A stretch of DNA of 13,138 bases from Akkermansiaceae bacterium. Lineage in GTDB: Bacteria > Verrucomicrobiota > Verrucomicrobiia > Verrucomicrobiales > Akkermansiaceae. The notes under the pieces were generated by a model. The model had not been told where the DNA came from. It saw only the letters and a program-made list of their open reading frames with translations, and did no database searches. The stretch covers positions 1-13,138 of the forward strand of contig JALOTR010000015.1 in the NCBI GenBank assembly GCA_025457805.1, written 5' to 3'. A program made the position numbers and the translations under genes. Shown piece by piece: positions 1 through 7,366 of this stretch; within the stretch, counting starts at the first letter, position 1; each line of letters starts with the position of its first letter.

Positions 1-507
1 GATGTCGATCTGCTGGTCCTTGTCGGCATAGAATTTGAGGACGGGCAGGGTTTTGTCATGATACTCGCGGAGGCGGTTGCGGATGACGGTTTCGTTGTCG
101 TCGGAGCGGCCGGAGGTCTCGCCGCGCTTGAGCAGGCGGCTGACGGAAGTTTCATCCGGAATGTGGAGATTGATGAGGCAGTTGAGGGAGGTGTTGAGTT
201 TGATCATCAAGCCATCGAGGATATACGCTTGGATGGCAGTGCGGGGAAATCCATCGAAGAGAAATCCCGCCGCCTGTGGATTGCCGGTGATGGTGTTCTC
301 GATGATCTGAACGATGATTTCATCGGAAACCAATCCGCCGGCGGCGATGATGTCGCGGGCTTGCTCGCCGAGTTTGGTGCCATTGGCCATTTCGCGGCGG
401 AGCAGATCGCCGGTAGAGATATAAAAAAGGTTGAAGTGCCGGACGAGAAAGTCGGCCTGGGTTCCTTTGCCGGCACCGGGCGGGCCGAAGAGTGCGATGT
501 TGAGCAT
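1..507 (-). CDS. adk: Adenylate kinase, short-LID type (3' end outside window)
   Basis: Cytosolic enzyme that interconverts ATP + AMP and 2 ADP. The visible 169 residues begin MLNIALFGPPGAGKGTQ, so the P-loop GPPGAGKGT is at residues 8-16. The AMP-site signature STGDLLRRE lies near 31-39, and the NMP/core motif GFLFDGFPRT at 81-90 is a textbook adenylate kinase signature. The LID region near 127-138 (KRGETSGRSDDN) is the short form, without the four-Cys zinc finger or the long beta insertion of the E. coli enzyme. The frame stays open to base 1, so the C-terminus is cut by the window edge. It is last in the minus-strand run, 19 nt after the preceding gene, and is probably co-transcribed with it. 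The identification is secure; only the missing C-terminus is unknown. Confidence 0.96.
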   Translation of the reverse strand, partial: MLNIALFGPPGAGKGTQADFLVRHFNLFYISTGDLLRREMANGTKLGEQARDIIAAGGLVSDEIIVQIIENTITGNPQAAGFLFDGFPRTAIQAYILDGLMIKLNTSLNCLINLHIPDETSVSRLLKRGETSGRSDDNETVIRNRLREYHDKTLPVLKFYADKDQQIDI

Positions 508-526
508 GATGGTGGGATGGGTAAAT

Positions 527-1402
527 CTAACAGGTCGGATAGAGCAGTTCGTAATCGACAAGACCGATGACGGGAGAGCCCTTGCGCATGAGTGGCTGGC
601 GGATGCCCTTGCGGGGGCGGACGATGAGGTGGCGTGGTTTGTGATCGAGCACCACCCAGCCGAGCTGGCGGAGGGTGTCGGCGATGTGATGGGTCCAGCT
701 TGTCATCTGGGTGTTGGAAATGATGCCGCCGTGGTAAGCTTGCTCGGCATCGACTCCGCCCATCCAGCGATAGAGAAGGATATAAATGCGTTCCCATTCG
801 TATTCGATGGGCCCCTGTTCATCATGCGGTGTCTGGCTGGCGAGAAGACGCCTGGAATAGGTCGATTGCAGGTGGTTTTTGCGCCCGAGTTGCCAGGCCA
901 GATAGCGGGTGGGCGGTGAGTAGATCGCAAGCGGGGCCTTGGTGAAAAAATGCCCGCGGCATTGGCGGCGGAGGCGCATGAGATTGCCAAACTCGGCGAA
1001 GGGCGGGAGAAACTCCGCGTGTTCGACGCGGGCCATGAAATCCGCATCGCCATGAAGATCGCGGCCGACGACGGTGAGCCCAACATCCTGCCCGAAGCGG
1101 CTGAATTTCACGACGAGCGCGAAGTTGCTTCGGACAGGATGAGCTACGGGCACACGGTAAACGGCTCCGGTCGCACCCGCGAGGGCTTGGCCGGGTTTGC
1201 TGAACTGGTCGCCGGTAAACCAGCGCTCAGGCAGAATGGAAGAGGCGACGGGCCAGCCATCGCGGGTGATATACAAATCCCCGCTCTGGCGGCCTTTGAG
1301 GTGGAGGTAATCGACCCCATCAATGCAGCGCCGGTATTGGGGCGGGGCGGCATCGAATGACGGCTTGAGGCCGCGGCCGAATGATAGATCGAATCCCTCC
1401 AT
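527..1402 (-). CDS. Uncharacterised protein with kinase-like sequence features
   Basis: A 291-residue protein I cannot assign to a named family. I chose the ATG at 1402 because the longer frame up to 1501 would overlap the end of the upstream gene, and its extra N-terminus looks unlike protein. Several segments recall a protein-kinase fold in the right order: GAVYRVPV then FALVVKF near 79-100 (glycine-loop and strand-3 lysine-like, Lys99), a Glu near 130, LDHKPRHLIVR near 252-262 (catalytic-loop-like, Asp253), and GLVDYELL near 280-287 (DFG-like Asp283). The usual loop Asn is replaced by His, so it may be a divergent small-molecule or lipid kinase, or a pseudokinase. No signal peptide or membrane segment is seen. 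It lies between the DUF4914-like gene (26-nt gap) and adk (19-nt gap), pointing to phosphoryl-transfer metabolism. The kinase idea is inference from motif spacing only. Confidence 0.8.
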   Translation of the reverse strand: MEGFDLSFGRGLKPSFDAAPPQYRRCIDGVDYLHLKGRQSGDLYITRDGWPVASSILPERWFTGDQFSKPGQALAGATGAVYRVPVAHPVRSNFALVVKFSRFGQDVGLTVVGRDLHGDADFMARVEHAEFLPPFAEFGNLMRLRRQCRGHFFTKAPLAIYSPPTRYLAWQLGRKNHLQSTYSRRLLASQTPHDEQGPIEYEWERIYILLYRWMGGVDAEQAYHGGIISNTQMTSWTHHIADTLRQLGWVVLDHKPRHLIVRPRKGIRQPLMRKGSPVIGLVDYELLYPTC

Positions 1403-1428
1403 GGAATCGGCGGAAGTTATAAATGATA

Positions 1429-3336
1429 TCAGGCAGGGTCCAGTGTGGGGATTCCTAACAGATCCTCGTAGTCGGAGAGCGTGCCGCCGCTGAGGCAGCA
1501 CTCGATGATTTTACGACCGGTGGGCAGCAGGTCCTTGACGAGGAATTGGGATAACTCCCGATGGAAGAAATCTTCCAGAATCTCCGCGCCGCGATCGTAG
1601 GCGGCGGTGCCGACTTCCGGTTGCTGGTCCACCTCGAAGAACCACACGCCGAGCGTGCGACCTTCCATGACGATCTTGCCGGGAGTGTATCCGAGCAGCG
1701 GGCAGCGGGAGGGTTTCATCTGCTTTTCCGTGAAGCGTGCCCCACCGCGGCGGGCGAGGAATTCGCGGGTGATCCACTGTGGCATGAAGCCGACTTCCCA
1801 TGCGCCGATGTATTGGTTGGGCGTGAGGATGTAGCGGACTTTGGGTGTCTCGATGATCTGGTTGAGCAGGAGGTTTGCCTGGTCCACCCGGCGGCCGGTG
1901 GCGAATGGCCAATAGGAACCGACGCCTTCGGAAGACATGCCTTCCGTGGAGACAATGCTGGGATTGGCATGGCCGCGCGGGGCCACGAGGCGCCACAGCC
2001 AGGCCAGCGCGGGCGGCAGTTTGTGAAACATGCCGATGATGCCATAGGTGGGGAAATCCGCGGTGCAGGGAGGGGTGCGCACTCCCATGCTGCGAATGTC
2101 CACATCCACCGCGCCGCTGACGACATTCGGCACGATGTCGCGCGGAATGATGACCCGTGGGTTGGGACATGCGACGCCCGGTGAATCTTCGGTGTGCTCC
2201 CAGATGAGCGATGTGGCATCCGGCTTGCCCTGCACGTTCAGGAACAACAAGGGCTCCGGCGGATGGATGGTGAGCTTTTCAAGATGGGGATCGATCCCAT
2301 AATGATTGATATGATTGATGCGCACAAACCATGCGTTTTCGGCATCGACGAGGCTGAGTTTTCCCGAACCTTTTTCGAGGGAGGGATGGCAGAGTGCCAT
2401 GTCATCCGTGACTGGGCGGAGATCGCAGGCACGTGGGAGGGTGAGCAGGCGGGTCTCGCCATTGACGGTATTGCGGCCGATCAAAAGTGATCCATCCGAT
2501 TGGCGGTGGGCGTGCTCCAGCATCTCGCTCTTGCCGCCACCACTCGCGCCTTCGTGGGAGATGACAATTTTGTTATCATAAGGAGTGATGACCTGGACGG
2601 TGGAGCAATGCATGGTGACCCAATGCTCGGCTTCGCCGATGTTGAGAAGAACTCCGTAGATGCCTTTCTTCGCGCTGGGTCCGGGATATAAGTTATAACT
2701 GAACAACTCGTGTGCGGAATCGAGGCGGTTGTGGACGACGACCTGCTGGCCATCGAAGTGCGTGTGGCGGAAGGGCGGGGCCACATAGATGACCGCACGC
2801 GGGGCGAAATCTTCCGGGACCTCTTCAGGTGTGAGAATGCCTTGCAGCAGCGAGAGCCCGAGCGCGAAGAATCCTGCATTGGCGGGTGCGATGACGAGGG
2901 CGTCGGTGCCTTTTCCCTGCATGCCGGCATGGAAGGGGAAAACCGCGAGGTCCTGTTCCTTGAGCCAGGCGAAGGTTTCCTCGCGAACGCTGGCGAAGTC
3001 CTTGCCGAAGCGACCTTGATAGGTGGGCTTGTCGGTGGGCAGTGAATCGCCGATGACCATGCAATCGGGATCCCGGCGGCGCATGTAGGCATCCGGATAG
3101 TTTGCATTGATGCCATTGCGGGCGCGGCAGACGCGGGCCTCGACCACCCGGCCTTTGCCGGGGACTTCGTAGGCGACTTCGTGCCAACCATCGACGGCAT
3201 CGCGGACGGAGAGTTCCACGAGCTGGGCGGAGGATGTGGCCACGGTCACGGACTTGGCGGAATCGAGGAGGGCTGCGGTTTCCGGTGGCACCGGGAAGGG
3301 CAGGGTTTGACAGACGACATGGGCTTGGCTTTTCAT
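1429..3336 (-). CDS. DUF4914-like protein with HPr kinase/PEPCK-type P-loop
   Basis: A 635-residue protein that I recognise as resembling the DUF4914 family, which has no established function. Its clearest motif is a Walker-A-like loop, SHEGASGGGKSEM, with GASGGGKS at about residues 263-270. This is close to the HPr kinase/phosphorylase loop (GESGIGKSE) and analogous to PEP carboxykinase loops, so ATP/GTP-dependent phosphoryl transfer is likely. Other distinctive segments are FPFHAGMQGKGTDALVIAP near 133-151 and YVAPPFRHTHFDGQQV near 184-199. It looks soluble, with no signal peptide or TM helix. I chose the ATG at 3336; the frame extends 12 nt upstream to a TTG, giving four extra residues. 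It follows the oadA-like pair by 30 nt and precedes a kinase-like gene and adk, fitting a role at the PEP/oxaloacetate node. The family name is from recall; the P-loop is seen directly. Confidence 0.88.
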   Translation of the reverse strand: MKSQAHVVCQTLPFPVPPETAALLDSAKSVTVATSSAQLVELSVRDAVDGWHEVAYEVPGKGRVVEARVCRARNGINANYPDAYMRRRDPDCMVIGDSLPTDKPTYQGRFGKDFASVREETFAWLKEQDLAVFPFHAGMQGKGTDALVIAPANAGFFALGLSLLQGILTPEEVPEDFAPRAVIYVAPPFRHTHFDGQQVVVHNRLDSAHELFSYNLYPGPSAKKGIYGVLLNIGEAEHWVTMHCSTVQVITPYDNKIVISHEGASGGGKSEMLEHAHRQSDGSLLIGRNTVNGETRLLTLPRACDLRPVTDDMALCHPSLEKGSGKLSLVDAENAWFVRINHINHYGIDPHLEKLTIHPPEPLLFLNVQGKPDATSLIWEHTEDSPGVACPNPRVIIPRDIVPNVVSGAVDVDIRSMGVRTPPCTADFPTYGIIGMFHKLPPALAWLWRLVAPRGHANPSIVSTEGMSSEGVGSYWPFATGRRVDQANLLLNQIIETPKVRYILTPNQYIGAWEVGFMPQWITREFLARRGGARFTEKQMKPSRCPLLGYTPGKIVMEGRTLGVWFFEVDQQPEVGTAAYDRGAEILEDFFHRELSQFLVKDLLPTGRKIIECCLSGGTLSDYEDLLGIPTLDPA

Positions 3337-3366
3337 AATGATATACAAATGATAGTAGTTTCAGGT

Positions 3367-3609
3367 TTAGCGGATGTGATGGGAATTCAAGTTATGCATC
3401 AGGGCGCTGCTGCGCCACTTGTCGCGGTTCTGTCGCGGTGAGACACTGACAACCCGGACGTTGGGCATGACCGTGGCCACGGCGGCACAGATGACATGCC
3501 AGGGGATGTCCAGTTGGGCGTTCTCGCACAATTGTTCCAGCTCGGCGACGCGTGCTTCGAGTTGTGCAAGACGTTCCTCAAGCGATGGAGTGGGATCGGC
3601 GGTGCTCAT
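3367..3609 (-). CDS. Small coiled-coil accessory protein of a biotin-dependent carboxylase/decarboxylase
   Basis: An 80-residue protein whose ATG overlaps the stop codon of the carboxyltransferase gene (ATGA, 4 nt), so the two are probably translationally coupled. Residues 9-29 (LEERLAQLEARVAELEQL) form a short coiled coil. Residues 36-78 carry a pattern WHVICAAVATVMPN-RVVSVSP-W-LMHNLNSHHIR. It recalls the C-terminal part of small carboxylase subunits (gamma/epsilon-like), which pair a short helix with an SH.IR-type ending. No membrane helix is present, so it is not a classical OadG membrane anchor. Most likely it helps assemble the carboxyltransferase with a biotin carrier or biotin carboxylase encoded elsewhere. 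The gene is well supported by the overlap and conserved-looking sequence; its exact role is inference. Confidence 0.75.
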   Translation of the reverse strand: MSTADPTPSLEERLAQLEARVAELEQLCENAQLDIPWHVICAAVATVMPNVRVVSVSPRQNRDKWRSSALMHNLNSHHIR

Positions 3610-5090
3610 GGCAGGGTTTCTACAATCGCGTTTCTGGTGATTCCGCCCACGGTGACGACCATGCGGCGGACGGATGCTGGTGCGGCGGCAGGCGGCGCTT
3701 GAGGCGCGGGCTTGGGCGCGGCAGGTGCCGGGATGACGGATTCGCCCTTGAACCAGGCGCTGGTTTGTTGGGGAAACATGGCATAGAGCACGCAGGCTTC
3801 ATCGGTCTCGGGAAGACCGGCCTCGGCCACCTTGCGGCGGAGTTCGGGCATGCCCGGCGGGAGCACCTTGCTGGCATTGGTGGTGACGGGTTCCTGCTTG
3901 CTCAGTTCACAGGCGAGCTTGAGCACCTCGGGATGGATGGGCCCCGGCGTGCGGCCGAATTTTCCAAGCGCGATGTCCATGGCGGCGGGCGCGAAGTTTT
4001 TCCAGCGACCGAATTTCACATTCATCATCGCCTGCATGCCGACGATCTGCGATGTGGGCGTGACCAGCGGGATCCAGCCGAGGGCTTCGCGGACGTAGTG
4101 GATCTCCTTCATGACATCGCCGACGCGGTCCGACATGTTGAGTTCCTTGAGCTGGTTGCGGAAGTTGCTGAGCATGCCGCCGGGCACTTGGTAAACGAGG
4201 ATGTCCGCATCTGTGCGCTCGTTGGCCGGGGTGGTGAACTCGGCGAGTTCGAGATAGATTTTTTCGAGGTATTGGCGGATTTCCATCAACAGCTCACCAT
4301 CGAAGTGATCCGGGCAGCGCGGGTTGCCGGCGAGCAGGGCCAGCATGCGGGCGGTGTCCGGCTGGGCAGTGCCATTGGCGAAGGGCGCGATGGAGGTTTC
4401 CACCGCATCGGCTCCGGCATCGATGGCGGCCAGGTAGGTGGCGGCGGCGAGACCGGCGGTGTCATGGCTGTGGACGGTCACGCCGAGGCCGGTCTTCTTG
4501 CGAAGGCCTTTGACGAGTTGGGCGGCGACGGCTGGCGGCAGGATGCCGGACATGTCCTTGATCGCCAGCGAGTGGCAGCCCATGTCGGCAAGCTGGACGC
4601 CGAACTCGATGAAGCTCTCGACAGTATGCACCGGGCTCTGGGTGTAACAGATTTCACCCCGTGCATGGCGGCCGGATTCGATGACGGCGCGGATGGCGGT
4701 TTGGAGGTTTTCCGGATCGTTCAAGGCATCGAAGATCCGGAAGATATCACATCCCGCATCGGACGTGCAGCGGACGAAGGCCTCGACCACATCGTTGGGA
4801 AATGCGGTGTATTGCACGATGTTCTGACCGCGCAGCAACATCAGGTGGGGCGTTTGGGGCGCGGCTTGTTTGAGGGCGCGCAGGCGGTCGAATGGATTTT
4901 CGCCAAGAAAGCGGAGGCAGGAATCGATGGTCGCGCCGCCCCAGGTTTCGAGGCCGGCGAAGCCAGCCTTGTCGAGCAGCGGGGCGATGGGAAGCATCTG
5001 GGCGGTGGACATCCGCGTGGCGGCAAGCGATTGATGGCCATCCCGCAGGACGGTGTTGTTGAAACGGATGGGGTGTTTTGCTTGGTTCAC
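3606..5090 (-). CDS. oadA: Biotin-dependent carboxyltransferase (oxaloacetate decarboxylase alpha / pyruvate carboxylase subunit B type), no biotin domain
   Basis: Moves CO2 between oxaloacetate/pyruvate and biotin in the cytoplasm. The TIM-barrel signatures are all there: NNTVLRDGHQSL at 11-22 (metal-binding Asp17), ETWGGATID at 48-56, LLRGQN at 85-90, FRIFDALND at 117-125, IKDMSG at 177-182 (Lys178, normally carboxylated), HSHDTAG at 207-213 (metal ligands His207 and His209) and PDTA at 244-247. A conserved PYC/OADA C-terminal domain follows to about 440. At 494 residues it is about 100 shorter than typical OadA. After a Pro/Ala linker (453-474) it keeps only a stub, VRRMVVTVGGITRNAIVETLP, with no MKM biotinylation motif. 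The start is GTG; an in-frame TAA lies 10-12 bases before it, ruling out a longer protein. First gene of the minus-strand run, divergent from the regulator. The subtype (decarboxylase, pyruvate carboxylase or transcarboxylase) cannot be fixed from sequence alone. Confidence 0.93.
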   Translation of the reverse strand: MNQAKHPIRFNNTVLRDGHQSLAATRMSTAQMLPIAPLLDKAGFAGLETWGGATIDSCLRFLGENPFDRLRALKQAAPQTPHLMLLRGQNIVQYTAFPNDVVEAFVRCTSDAGCDIFRIFDALNDPENLQTAIRAVIESGRHARGEICYTQSPVHTVESFIEFGVQLADMGCHSLAIKDMSGILPPAVAAQLVKGLRKKTGLGVTVHSHDTAGLAAATYLAAIDAGADAVETSIAPFANGTAQPDTARMLALLAGNPRCPDHFDGELLMEIRQYLEKIYLELAEFTTPANERTDADILVYQVPGGMLSNFRNQLKELNMSDRVGDVMKEIHYVREALGWIPLVTPTSQIVGMQAMMNVKFGRWKNFAPAAMDIALGKFGRTPGPIHPEVLKLACELSKQEPVTTNASKVLPPGMPELRRKVAEAGLPETDEACVLYAMFPQQTSAWFKGESVIPAPAAPKPAPQAPPAAAPASVRRMVVTVGGITRNAIVETLP

Positions 5091-5146
5091 GGGATCACTT
5101 TAGTGCCGCCGGAACCGCGCTGCGTCGCATGAGCCATGTTTTCCCT

Positions 5147-5172
5147 CGCATTTTATGATATCATGTGATGCG
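5147..5172. promoter_or_regulatory. Interrupted palindrome between divergent oadA-like and AraC-type genes (candidate operator)
   Basis: The sequence is CGCAT-N3-ATGATATCAT-N3-ATGCG: outer 5-bp arms and a 10-bp core that are all perfectly self-complementary, interrupted only by TTT and GTG. It lies 56 nt from the oadA-like GTG start and 54 nt from the regulator ATG, almost exactly in the middle, and is much more AT-rich than its surroundings. This suits a shared operator for divergent promoters, possibly bound by the adjacent regulator. AraC-type proteins more often bind direct repeats, so another dimeric repressor is possible. Partial copies of the core (ATGATAT) occur at 3338-3344, just before the DUF4914-like start, and 1423-1429, before the kinase-like gene. 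I could not place -35/-10 boxes with confidence. Confidence 0.55.
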
Positions 5173-5226
5173 CTTTGCGGTGGAAATCAGGTTGTCGGCA
5201 GTAACTCCTGTTTCGCCCCGCAAGCC

Positions 5227-6126
5227 ATGCCACGAATCATCAGGAAAGCGCTGTATCACAAGCTGAAGGAGCTTCCCGAACTGCTTGAATTCCAGCAGGA
5301 TTTCGAATTGCTCAGCGGGATGCGTCTGGCCTTTGTGGACGAACTGGGGCTCGGCGATGATGGCGAGGAAGGCGGCGAGCGACCGCCATTTTGCGCGGCC
5401 ATCCATGCCACGGAGGCCGGAACCGCGATGTGCGCGCGCACCCGGCACGCCTTGCTTTCCGCCGCAGTGCATCACTCGGCCTGCCTCACCTGCGATGCCG
5501 GGCTCAATGAAGTGGTGGTGCCATTGACCATCAGTGGCATCCGCGCGGGCTATTTCATGTTTGGCGGCACGGTGCCGCTTTCGCCCAGTCCACAGAGCAT
5601 CCACAAGGCGCGGCACTTGTTGCGGAAAAATGGCATTGATTTCAACGAGGAGGATCTGGAGGCGTGGATGCGCCAAACGCCGGTGGTCGCCAAAGAGTCG
5701 CTGGATGCCTACCGCCGGATCGCCCAGCTCGCGGCCCAACAAATCGCGCTCAAGGTCACGGATCAACTGGTGAATCCCGAAACCCAAATGCCGGCCCCCG
5801 TGAAAAAAGCCTGTGGTTTCATCCGCACCCGCGCGCTGACGGAAGACCTTCATCTCTCGGAGGTGGCGCGCCACAGTGGTGTCAGCGAGGGCCACCTTTC
5901 CCGGATGTTTCACCATGCCACCGGGCTCACGTTCCGCGAATATGTGACGCAAGTGCGGATGGAGCACGCCACCACCTTGCTGGCACAGACCGATAAGAAC
6001 ATCACGGAAATCGCCTATGAGTCCGGCTTCCAATCGCTCTCCCAATTCCATCGCGTGTTCCGCAAGGTGAATGGAAAAACCGCGGGTGAAATGCGCGCTG
6101 CCGGAAAGGCCAGACAGGCGCAATGA
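5227..6126 (+). CDS. AraC-family transcriptional regulator with PocR sensory domain
   Basis: A 299-residue one-component regulator. Residues 10-180 match the PocR ligand-binding domain, a PAS-like sensor of small organic molecules. They include the conserved cysteine-bearing segments PFCAAIH (Cys56), AMCARTR (Cys69) and ACLTCDAGLNEV (Cys86, Cys89), then a VVPLTISGIRAGYFMFGG strand pair (97-114). Residues 193-290 are a double helix-turn-helix AraC domain: LSEVARHSGVSEGHLSRMFHH, then ITEIAYESGFQSLSQFHRVFRK with the family-typical GF/FHRVFRK ending. I chose the ATG at 5227 because homology begins just after it; the in-frame ATG at 5155 lies inside the palindrome. It is divergent from the carboxyltransferase run, so it most likely controls that run and itself. 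The next plus-strand gene starts 100 nt later, so the defence-like operon may partly read through from here. The ligand is unknown. Confidence 0.92.
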   Translation: MPRIIRKALYHKLKELPELLEFQQDFELLSGMRLAFVDELGLGDDGEEGGERPPFCAAIHATEAGTAMCARTRHALLSAAVHHSACLTCDAGLNEVVVPLTISGIRAGYFMFGGTVPLSPSPQSIHKARHLLRKNGIDFNEEDLEAWMRQTPVVAKESLDAYRRIAQLAAQQIALKVTDQLVNPETQMPAPVKKACGFIRTRALTEDLHLSEVARHSGVSEGHLSRMFHHATGLTFREYVTQVRMEHATTLLAQTDKNITEIAYESGFQSLSQFHRVFRKVNGKTAGEMRAAGKARQAQ

Positions 6127-6226
6127 TGGCACGCACTCCCGCCGCGCACTGGGATGCCGCCACGCAAATGGGTTTCGGGATTTGCTCTCGCCGAGGGTGT
6201 TGGGCTCGTTTAGGGACTTGGGAAAC

Positions 6227-7366
6227 ATGAACCCACCTTCCATCCCGCCTGGCCGTGCCCGATTGCTTGCGTTTGATGGTGGAGGCATCCGTGGTTTGTT
6301 TTCGCTGGAGGTGGCGCGGCGGATGGAAACGTTGTTGCGCGAGAAATACGGTCGGCCGGAGATGGTGCTGGCGGACCATTTCCACTACATGGGCGGGACG
6401 AGCACCGGGGCGATCATCGCGACCTTCCTGTCGTGGGGGCTTTCGGTGGATGAAGTAGCGCGGCTCTATCGGGAAAACGCGAAGGTGATGTTCACCAAGG
6501 CGGGCTTTTCGAGCATGCACAAGAACCGCTTCGCCGGTCAGCCGATCTCGGATTTCCTGCGGAATTTCTTTGTGGAGGACGATGGCTCGGTGGCGACGCT
6601 GGGGACTTCGAAATTGAAAACGCTGCTGCTCGTGGTGACGCGCAATGCATCCACCGGATCGCCGTGGCCGATGTCGAACAACCCGCACGCGCTTTACAAC
6701 GATCGCACGCAGCCCGGCTGCAATCTCGACCTTCCGCTCTGGCAAATCGTGCGGGCGAGCACCGCAGCTCCGACGTTTTTCCCACCGGAGGCGATTGAAA
6801 TCACGGACCAGAAATCCGGCGCGACCACCAAGCACATGTTCGCCTTCGAGGATGGCGGCGTGACGCCATTCAACAATCCGGCCTATCTGATTTATACCAT
6901 GGCGACGCTGCCCGAATACCGCCTGCAATGGCCGGATGGGAAAGATCGCATGAGTTTGGTATCGATCGGAACCGGGCGGGTGAAAACCGGGCGTGGCGGG
7001 AAGATCGAGAACAATCTGTTAGGTGCGGCGATGTCGCTGCCGGGTGCCTTGATCAGTTCCGGCCAGTGGGTGCAGGATTTGTTGTGTCGACAGCAAGGCG
7101 AGTGCCGCTACGGCGCACCACTGGACAGCGAACTGGGCGATATGATCCGCGAGAATCCCCGCGCGGCGTTTTTATATGCACGCTACGATCGCAACATCGA
7201 CGAAACGGACATGGCGGCGGCGCTGAAAGTGAGTAGCAAAGGCTTCCGCCTGGACAACATCGAGCTGATGGATTTCCTCCGCGAAATGGGTGCGGCCTAT
7301 GCGGAGGAAACCGTGCGTTTGGACCACTTCGATATGGATACGGATGCAAACCCGAATGCAGCATGA
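6227..7366 (+). CDS. Patatin-like phospholipase (CapV-like candidate effector)
   Basis: A 379-residue patatin-family lipid acyl hydrolase. The oxyanion-hole loop DGGGIRG is at 17-23, the nucleophile elbow GTSTG at 57-61 (Ser59), and the catalytic Asp is in the DGG motif at 209-211 (FEDGG), so the Ser-Asp dyad is intact. IVRASTAAPTFFPP (174-187) is the conserved patatin segment before the Asp. No signal peptide or TM helix is seen, consistent with a cytosolic enzyme attacking the inner membrane. The ATG at 6227 was chosen because patatin homology begins ten residues later; the open frame further upstream overlaps the regulator gene and is not protein-like. Its stop overlaps the next start (ATGA). 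In CBASS, patatins of this kind (CapV) are switched on by cyclic nucleotides, but no CD-NTase is present here. Its link to TIR and SLOG genes suggests a suicide effector. Confidence 0.95.
   Translation: MNPPSIPPGRARLLAFDGGGIRGLFSLEVARRMETLLREKYGRPEMVLADHFHYMGGTSTGAIIATFLSWGLSVDEVARLYRENAKVMFTKAGFSSMHKNRFAGQPISDFLRNFFVEDDGSVATLGTSKLKTLLLVVTRNASTGSPWPMSNNPHALYNDRTQPGCNLDLPLWQIVRASTAAPTFFPPEAIEITDQKSGATTKHMFAFEDGGVTPFNNPAYLIYTMATLPEYRLQWPDGKDRMSLVSIGTGRVKTGRGGKIENNLLGAAMSLPGALISSGQWVQDLLCRQQGECRYGAPLDSELGDMIRENPRAAFLYARYDRNIDETDMAAALKVSSKGFRLDNIELMDFLREMGAAYAEETVRLDHFDMDTDANPNAA

Noticed and set aside
1403..1501. N-terminal extension of the kinase-like protein to 1501
   Set aside because: It would overlap the DUF4914-like coding sequence by over 70 nt and has a basic, low-complexity look. 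The ATG at 1402 fits the gap.
3552..5132. A 526-codon open frame on the + strand, longer than the real carboxyltransferase opposite it
   Set aside because: It is a mirror of the GC-rich oadA-like gene. Its translation is Gly/His/Asp-rich without recognisable motifs, while the opposite strand has all carboxyltransferase signatures.
5155..5226. Earlier in-frame ATG at 5155 as the regulator start
   Set aside because: It sits inside the palindrome, and the 24 extra residues do not resemble the PocR domain start.
6127..6226. Promoter boxes for the patatin operon
   Set aside because: I could not find a -35/-10 pair with acceptable spacing in the 100-nt gap; read-through from the regulator gene is equally possible.
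5161..6288. A 375-codon minus-strand frame across the regulator gene
   Set aside because: It lies opposite the AraC/PocR gene, has no domain pattern, and covers the palindrome and the gap to the patatin gene.
6002..6928. A 308-codon minus-strand frame opposite the patatin gene
   Set aside because: Arg/His-rich shadow frame; the plus strand carries the intact lipase motifs.
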